Below, piece after piece: positions 42,763 through 47,585 of a stretch of 47,585 bases of DNA. The number at the start of each line of letters is the position of its first letter. Within the stretch, counting starts at the first letter, position 1. The position numbers and the translations under genes are program-made. The DNA is taken from positions 1-47,585 of the forward strand of contig JAVXFZ010000014.1 in NCBI GenBank assembly GCA_036657595.1, read 5' to 3'. This stretch comes from Odoribacter sp036657595 (lineage in GTDB: Bacteria > Bacteroidota > Bacteroidia > Bacteroidales > Marinifilaceae). Below the pieces are notes generated by a model. The model was not told the origin of the DNA. It worked only from the letters and a program-made list of their open reading frames with translations, and made no database searches.

Positions 42763-43704
42763 ATGAGAAAAATTATCACATTATTTCTATTATCCATTAT
42801 TTCTATCTTTACATATGGACAGACACTGACTTTTACCCCTCAGTGGGCACCTCAGAGCCAATTTGCAGGATATTACGTAGCTCAGGAAATGGGGCTTTAT
42901 AAAGAGGTGGGCCTTAACGTCAAAATTGAACACCCTTCAATTTCTAACACAGCACTAAACTGGCTCAAACAAGGGCGTTGTGATATCATAACTCTTCAGC
43001 TTGTTTCCGCTATTGAGAATATCAGTGGTGGTGTACCACTTGTCAACATTCTGCAAACATCCCAGAATAACGCACTTATGATTGTGTCTAAATATGGGAT
43101 TAGCTCAATTGATCAACTCGCAGGTAAACGCATAGGGCATTGGAGGGCAGGGTTTAGTGAGTTGGCTTTTGCTATGATAAACGATCGTAAATTAAATGTG
43201 GAATGGGTGCCGTTTATCCATAATATCAACCTATTTGTCTCAGAGGCAATAGATGCTACACTTGCTATGAGCTACAACGAATATTTTCAGATATTGACAT
43301 CCGGCAAAAGAATAGACACGAAAGGGATCTTCCGACTCTCCGAAATGGGTTATAATATTCCCGAAGACGGACTATACGTGACGAAGGACTTTTACGAAAA
43401 AAACAAAGATGCTCTTCTACGATTCGCCGAGGCCTCAAAGAGAGGTTGGCAGTGGGCCAGCCAGCATCAGCATCAGACCGTAGATTTAGTGATGCGTATA
43501 GCCAAAGAGCATAATGTCAACACCAACCGTCCTCATCAGGAGTGGATGTTAAAGGAGATTCTGGCGTTGCAAATTGATAAAAGCACAGGCAAAGCATCTT
43601 TTGAACTTAAAGAGTCGGATGTGAAAAAGGCAAACGAAATATTGCTCAAAAATGGAGATATCAAATACCCTGTGGAGTATAATCAACTAACAATGCCCAA
43701 ATAA
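42763..43704 (+). CDS. NMT1/THI5-type periplasmic substrate-binding protein
   Basis: A 313-residue secreted protein (signal MRKIITLFLLSIISIFTYGQ, no lipobox cysteine). The mature start TLTFTPQWAPQSQFAGYYVA and QEMGLYKEVGLNVKI match the NMT1/THI5/SsuA-like binding fold, closest in pattern to pyrimidine-precursor binding proteins such as ThiY. LAGKRIGHW and the later AEASKRGWQWA are further fold landmarks. No permease or ATPase gene accompanies it within the window; instead its stop overlaps the start of a sensor phosphatase by 1 nt (TAATG). I infer it serves as the ligand-binding part of a sensor. The ligand is unknown. Confidence 0.88.
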   Translation: MRKIITLFLLSIISIFTYGQTLTFTPQWAPQSQFAGYYVAQEMGLYKEVGLNVKIEHPSISNTALNWLKQGRCDIITLQLVSAIENISGGVPLVNILQTSQNNALMIVSKYGISSIDQLAGKRIGHWRAGFSELAFAMINDRKLNVEWVPFIHNINLFVSEAIDATLAMSYNEYFQILTSGKRIDTKGIFRLSEMGYNIPEDGLYVTKDFYEKNKDALLRFAEASKRGWQWASQHQHQTVDLVMRIAKEHNVNTNRPHQEWMLKEILALQIDKSTGKASFELKESDVKKANEILLKNGDIKYPVEYNQLTMPK

Positions 43705-45614
43705 TGATGCTAAAAAAACTATCATTTTCGGCACGACTGAGTTTATATATTACCCTGATTACGGCGTTGATATTTATTGTTACGTTTGTGGTCTTTTTTG
43801 CATATTCCCGCTCATTGGTCAAACAGGAGGCTTTGCGTAATGCCGAAAGTCTGGTTAATTCAACCAATTTACATATCGACAAGGTGATGCAATCGGTAGA
43901 GACGGCTGTCGATAATCTTGCGTGGTTGGTGGAGGAAAATCTCTGCTCGCCCGATTCGATGTATGGTATCACTCGCAGGATGTTGATCAATAATAAGATT
44001 GTCGTTGGTTCGGCCATCGCTTTTGAACCCTATTTCTATAAAGATAAGGGGTTGTTTTTCTCTCCATTTTCTTTTCGCTCGGATGGTAAGGTGAAAACCA
44101 CACAGCTTGGCACCGAAGATTATGATTATCACTATATGGAGTGGTATCAGATCCCGCGACTGCTGAAATGCAGCTATTGGAGCGAACCCTATTATGATGA
44201 AGGTGGTGCAGATATAGTCATGACAACCTACTCCAGATCACTGTTGAGGGCTGACGGTTCGGTGTATGCTATCATGACGGCTGACATCTCGCTCGACTGG
44301 CTTACCGAGATGGTCAACTCTATAAAGCCTTACGAAAATTCATATAATTTTCTGATCGGACGAGGAGGGACCTACATTGTACACCCTACTAAGGAGCGTA
44401 TCCTGAACGAAACATTTTTTACTGCAACTATGAATATGACCGATACCACTGTCCGAGCCTTAGGTCGGCAGATGGTAGAGGGCAAGCATGGTGTTGAGAT
44501 ATTGCATAATGACGACACTCTCTCTTATGTCTTCTATGCCCCTGTAAAATCTACCGGATGGTCGTTGGCTATTGTCTGCCCTCATGCCAATGTATTCTCG
44601 GGTAGCGACCGGTTAGAGCGGGTAGTGGCTATTGTCGGCATTATCGGACTGCTTCTGTTATTACTGTTTTCCATACAAATCATCAAACATCTGACAAAAC
44701 CTCTCACCTCGTTTTCCCAATCGGCAGAGAGTATTGCCGGGGGAAATTTTAATACCGAATTGCCGTATATAAAAACTCGTGACGAGATGTGGAAGCTCTA
44801 TGAGTCGTTCGATTTTATGCAACATTCGCTGGTTCGGTACATGGATGAACTAAAATCTACAATCTCCAATAAGGAGCGTATCGAGAGCGAACTCAGAATT
44901 GCCAGCAAGATACAGATGGGGATGATCCCTAAAATTTTTCCTCCGTTTCCCGAGAGAGAAGATATAGACCTCTATGCTATATTGAAACCCGCAAAAGAGG
45001 TTGGAGGAGATTTGTATGACTTTTTTATAGATTCCGAAAAGCTCTATTTCACCATTGGCGACGTATCGGGGAAAGGTATCCCTGCCTCTCTGTTTATGGC
45101 CGTTACGCGCAGCCTGTTTCGTTCCATAGCTGTACATCGGCAAAACCCTATGCAGATTGTTGAATCGATGAATAATTCTGTGGCGGAGAATAACGAGTCG
45201 AATATGTTTGTTACTCTGCTGGTTGGGGTGCTCGATCTTAAGACGGGCGTTCTGGAGTATTGCAATGCAGGTCATAACCCTCCGATTCTGATTACACAAA
45301 CGGGCGAGGTGAACTACATGAATGTTAAGCCGAATATTCCAGTGGGAATTTTCAATAGTTTTAGCTATTGTGGCGAACAAATCGTTCTTGAGCCGAATTC
45401 GAAACTGTTTATGTACACCGACGGTTTGACCGAAGCAGAAAATCCCGCGGCCGAACTCTTCTCAGAACAGAGATTACTGGAGTGCGCTGTGAAATATAAA
45501 GATAAAAAAACGATGGAGATGACCACCTCTATCGTGGAGCAGGTATTGTCACACGCCGATACTGCCCCTCAAAGCGATGATCTCACTATCTTGATAATAG
45601 AATATAAACCATAA
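43704..45614 (+). CDS. Cache-HAMP-SpoIIE (PPM) sensor phosphatase
   Basis: A 636-residue membrane protein. First helix about 11-33 (LYITLITALIFIVTFVVFFA), extracytoplasmic dCache-like domain about 40-300 (SAIAFEPYFY, then YYDEGGADIVMTTYSR), second helix about 304-324 (VVAIVGIIGLLLLLLFSIQI), HAMP to about 378, a short coiled coil, and a SpoIIE/RsbU-type phosphatase from about 405. Metal and active-site motifs are intact: EVGGDLYDFF, GDVSGKG, NAGHNPP, YTDGLTEAE and SDDLTIL. It should dephosphorylate the STAS protein encoded downstream. Translation is coupled to the binding protein. A second ATG one codon later is possible. Confidence 0.93.
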   Translation: MMLKKLSFSARLSLYITLITALIFIVTFVVFFAYSRSLVKQEALRNAESLVNSTNLHIDKVMQSVETAVDNLAWLVEENLCSPDSMYGITRRMLINNKIVVGSAIAFEPYFYKDKGLFFSPFSFRSDGKVKTTQLGTEDYDYHYMEWYQIPRLLKCSYWSEPYYDEGGADIVMTTYSRSLLRADGSVYAIMTADISLDWLTEMVNSIKPYENSYNFLIGRGGTYIVHPTKERILNETFFTATMNMTDTTVRALGRQMVEGKHGVEILHNDDTLSYVFYAPVKSTGWSLAIVCPHANVFSGSDRLERVVAIVGIIGLLLLLLFSIQIIKHLTKPLTSFSQSAESIAGGNFNTELPYIKTRDEMWKLYESFDFMQHSLVRYMDELKSTISNKERIESELRIASKIQMGMIPKIFPPFPEREDIDLYAILKPAKEVGGDLYDFFIDSEKLYFTIGDVSGKGIPASLFMAVTRSLFRSIAVHRQNPMQIVESMNNSVAENNESNMFVTLLVGVLDLKTGVLEYCNAGHNPPILITQTGEVNYMNVKPNIPVGIFNSFSYCGEQIVLEPNSKLFMYTDGLTEAENPAAELFSEQRLLECAVKYKDKKTMEMTTSIVEQVLSHADTAPQSDDLTILIIEYKP

Positions 45615-45709
45615 TAACATGAAACACCCATGAAATAACTTTCGTCCAAGCGAATGAAAATAGGAGAATATTAGTTACCTTAGAATCATACACTTTAATA
45701 TATAAAGCT
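45615..45709 (+). other. Short linker before the transposase remnant
   Basis: 95 nt between the phosphatase stop and the transposase start. It contains no ORF of note. The left end of the insertion probably lies here, but no inverted repeat or target duplication is recognisable. Confidence 0.35.
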
Positions 45710-46641
45710 ATGAGTACAGTACCCTTTCTCCAATTCGTTCAACGGGGTTGTGGCATAGATGTCCACAAAGACGTGGTAGTCGCCACCATCAGTCGCGAAG
45801 GTCTAAAGACTGAGACCCGCAGTTACAAGACATTCAGTAGTTCTTTGACAGAATTGAAAGAATGGTTATTATCTAATGGAATCACCCATGTAGCCATATA
45901 GAGCACCGGAGTTTATTGGAAACCTGTTTATAAGGTGTTGGAAAGTCCGTCCTTAAAGGTATGGATAGTCAACGCTCGTCACATCAAATACGTTCCCGGT
46001 CATAAGACTGATAAACAGGATAGTGCCTGGATCTGCAAGCTACTGTTGGCGGATCTTCTCAAACCGAGTTACATACCAGAACGTGAGCAACGTGAACTTC
46101 GAGACTTGACCCGTTATCGCAATAAGTTGATACAGCATGTATCCTCCGAGAAGAACCGGACAATGCGTATTCTTGAAGACTGTAATGTTAAGCTTTCGAG
46201 TGTATTGAGCGATACGAGCGGAGTGGTTGCAACTAAATTGATCGACTTGCTGATCGACAAAGGTTATGTAACCCCCAGACAATAACGAGAGTGCCGGTAA
46301 AAAAAAGCTCCCACACCAACCACTGGAACAAACATGTGAAGTCCATACTCACCGAAGCGGCTTGGGCTACCAAGCGAACCAAGAATACTTTTTACAATGC
46401 CCGTTATCACCGGTTAGCTGCCCGAAGAGGCAAGAAAAGAGCCTTGGTAGCCGTAGGACATTCGATCCTGAAATCGGTTTGGCATGTATTGAAGGAGGTT
46501 CGCCAGTATAAAGAGTTAGGGGCAGAGTACGTGATCAAGAAGGCGGAAACGAAGCGAAAAGCGTATTTGAAAAAAGAGCTGGAACCACTCGGGTATAAGG
46601 TTTCAATAAGCAAGGAGGCGGACATCCCGAATGCAAGTTAA
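45710..46641 (+). pseudogene. Decayed IS110-family transposase
   Basis: Three pieces of one transposase. The N-terminal RuvC-like part starts GCGIDVHKDVVVATISREG. A TAG at 45899-45901 replaces the Glu codon expected in VAxESTGVYW. Reading resumes with STGVYWKPVY and KTDKQDSAWICKLL up to YVTP near 46273. There the sequence jumps to NNESAG, so the middle of the protein (roughly 100 residues of a normal 330-400) is missing. A run of eight A near 46298 then shifts the frame into SSHTNHWNKHVKSILTEAAW, and the rest of the C-terminal domain continues to 46641. Three independent defects make it inactive. Confidence 0.9.
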
Positions 46642-46932
46642 AGCGATATAAACAAGGTCGATTTTTACTGGTTTGTTGCCAAAAAGTAGCAAGAGACCGA
46701 ATATGAAACTGACTTCAACTGCTAAGCGGTTAAGACTGTGAGTCCATAAACACGTATATGAAATTTTAAACTCTTGGCGGGTGTAAAACTATAAAATGCC
46801 GGAAGATAATTAACCAAAAGTGCATTTGTCAAACAACAAGTGCTTTCTTTCCTTTTGTCTGAACGGAACAAATGATTTATTAATGGAATAAAAACGTTTT
46901 CTTTTAATGGGGAACACAATTATAATTTACGT
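46642..46932 (+). other. 291-nt region between the IS remnant and the anti-sigma gene
   Basis: No credible ORF. It should hold the right end of the IS110 element. IS1111-group elements carry a non-coding bridge RNA downstream of the transposase, so a remnant could lie here, but I cannot identify its loops. No TAnnTTTG element precedes the anti-sigma gene, which suggests dependence on read-through or on a promoter I cannot see. Confidence 0.35.
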
Positions 46933-47343
46933 ATGAAAAAATACATAGTAATAAAAAATGAGATCTCTGAAATATCCGCTCTAACTGATTTTGTAGAACA
47001 GATAGGAGAAGAGTTAGAACTGAAGTCCTCATTGGTGATGAGTCTGAATTTAGTCCTTGAGGAGGCGGTATCAAATATTATTCTATATGCCTTTCCGCAG
47101 AAAATGGGGGAATTAATAACCATTATGGCTGAGAAAACGGATAATATGTTAATATTTATCATCACCGATAAAGGAGTTGAGTTTGATCCGACAGAAGTTC
47201 TCGAGGCCGATATTACGCTCTCTGCTGAGGAGAGACCCATTGGAGGTCTGGGTATTTATCTGATAAAGAAGATAATGAACGAGGTGGAGTATCAGAGAAT
47301 AGACGGCAACAATATATTTACACTAAAGAAAATATTAAATTAA
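46933..47343 (+). CDS. RsbW-like anti-sigma factor / serine kinase
   Basis: A 136-residue GHKL ATPase. The N box LVLEEAVSNIILYAF (about 43-57), G1 box ITDKGVEFDP (about 78-87) and G2 box PIGGLGIYLIKKIM (about 107-120) are intact. RsbW and SpoIIAB proteins bind a sigma factor or other partner and phosphorylate a STAS antagonist. It is separated from the phosphatase by the IS remnant, and the STAS gene follows after 6 nt. No sigma factor gene is in view, so the controlled partner may be encoded elsewhere or beyond the window. Confidence 0.92.
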   Translation: MKKYIVIKNEISEISALTDFVEQIGEELELKSSLVMSLNLVLEEAVSNIILYAFPQKMGELITIMAEKTDNMLIFIITDKGVEFDPTEVLEADITLSAEERPIGGLGIYLIKKIMNEVEYQRIDGNNIFTLKKILN

Positions 47344-47349
47344 AATACG

Positions 47350-47585
47350 ATGAATACGACAATTACACGTAACGGAGAGCAGATTCTAATCTCACTTAGC
47401 GGCAGATTGGACACAACAAATGTTCAAGATTTTGAGAAACAAATAGTAGAATTATACGATCCTGCGGTCTTAAATATCGAGATGGATTGCAGTGATTTTA
47501 CCTATATAAGTAGTTCGGGGTTGCGCATACTGCTGACCCTGCAAAAGAGCATGATAGCTCGCAAGGGAACCTTGGTTCTTCTAAA
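47350..47585 (+). CDS. STAS-domain anti-anti-sigma factor (partial, runs off the window)
   Basis: The first 78 codons of an RsbV/SpoIIAA-like protein, cut by the window end. It starts MNTTITRNGEQILISLSGRL and has the phosphorylation loop DFTYISSSGLRILLTLQK; the second or third serine of SSSG is the expected phosphorylation site. It would be phosphorylated by the RsbW-like kinase and dephosphorylated by the Cache-HAMP-SpoIIE phosphatase. 6 nt from the kinase gene, so co-translated. Confidence 0.93.
   Translation, partial: MNTTITRNGEQILISLSGRLDTTNVQDFEKQIVELYDPAVLNIEMDCSDFTYISSSGLRILLTLQKSMIARKGTLVLL

Noticed and set aside
46281..46300. Programmed frameshift at the A8 run in the transposase
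   Set aside because: IS110 transposases do not need one, and an upstream stop and the missing central domain show decay instead.

Overview
The window is a piece of a Bacteroidetes (probably Bacteroidales) chromosome. Evidence: many intergenic regions carry the Bacteroidetes -7 promoter element TAnnTTTG; gene families are lineage-typical (DUF4270 lipoprotein, DUF3098 protein, Bacteroidetes-type RNA polymerase omega, TlpA proteins with a DUF4369-like N-terminus, GH3-beta-lactamase fusion, CoaBC/omega/BamD and FtsX/DUF3098/UppP/TruB clusters); the DNA is AT-rich; and start codons lack obvious Shine-Dalgarno sequences. I cannot name the genus.

Layout. 1-9.9 kb: a conserved hypothetical gene, a FadL/OmpP1-type barrel, an S4 RNA-binding protein, an SRPBCC protein, a glycosyltransferase, an OmpH/Skp-like protein, an overlapping glycosyltransferase-ECF sigma-CarboxypepD operon, and a phosphofructokinase with residues of the pyrophosphate type. 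10-22.6 kb: a murein-peptide ligase (Mpl type), a candidate minus-strand small RNA, an XRE-like regulator, TPR and kelch proteins, a DUF4270 lipoprotein with a barrel partner, a TlpA thioredoxin and a GH3-beta-lactamase fusion. 22.8-26.4 kb: the complete fumarate reductase operon. 26.4-42.1 kb: an esterase, ManA, the aspartate transcarbamoylase operon pyrBI with an attenuator-like leader, CoaBC, RNA polymerase omega, BamD, an alpha-oxoamine synthase, a GH123-like enzyme, an M48 protease, QueA, TruB, UppP, DUF3098 and FtsX. 42.36-42.53 kb: tRNA-Gly(GCC) and tRNA-Leu(UAA).

Beyond the tRNAs the character changes. From 42.76 kb to the window end lies a signalling module: an orphan NMT1/THI5-type periplasmic binding protein, a membrane Cache-HAMP-SpoIIE phosphatase coupled to it by a 1-nt stop/start overlap, then (after a decayed IS110-type transposase) an RsbW-like anti-sigma kinase and an RsbV-like STAS protein cut by the window end. 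No transport permease or ATPase is present within the window, so the binding protein may deliver ligand to the phosphatase rather than to a transporter. The tetramer CATG, almost absent from the first 44 kb, becomes common in the last 3.4 kb, which suggests a different origin.

The two most interesting findings are this module and the pyrBI leader. The leader has a promoter, a roughly 50-codon ORF running through an intrinsic terminator, and a stop 5 nt before pyrB. That is the architecture of the enterobacterial UTP-sensing attenuator, here in a different phylum.
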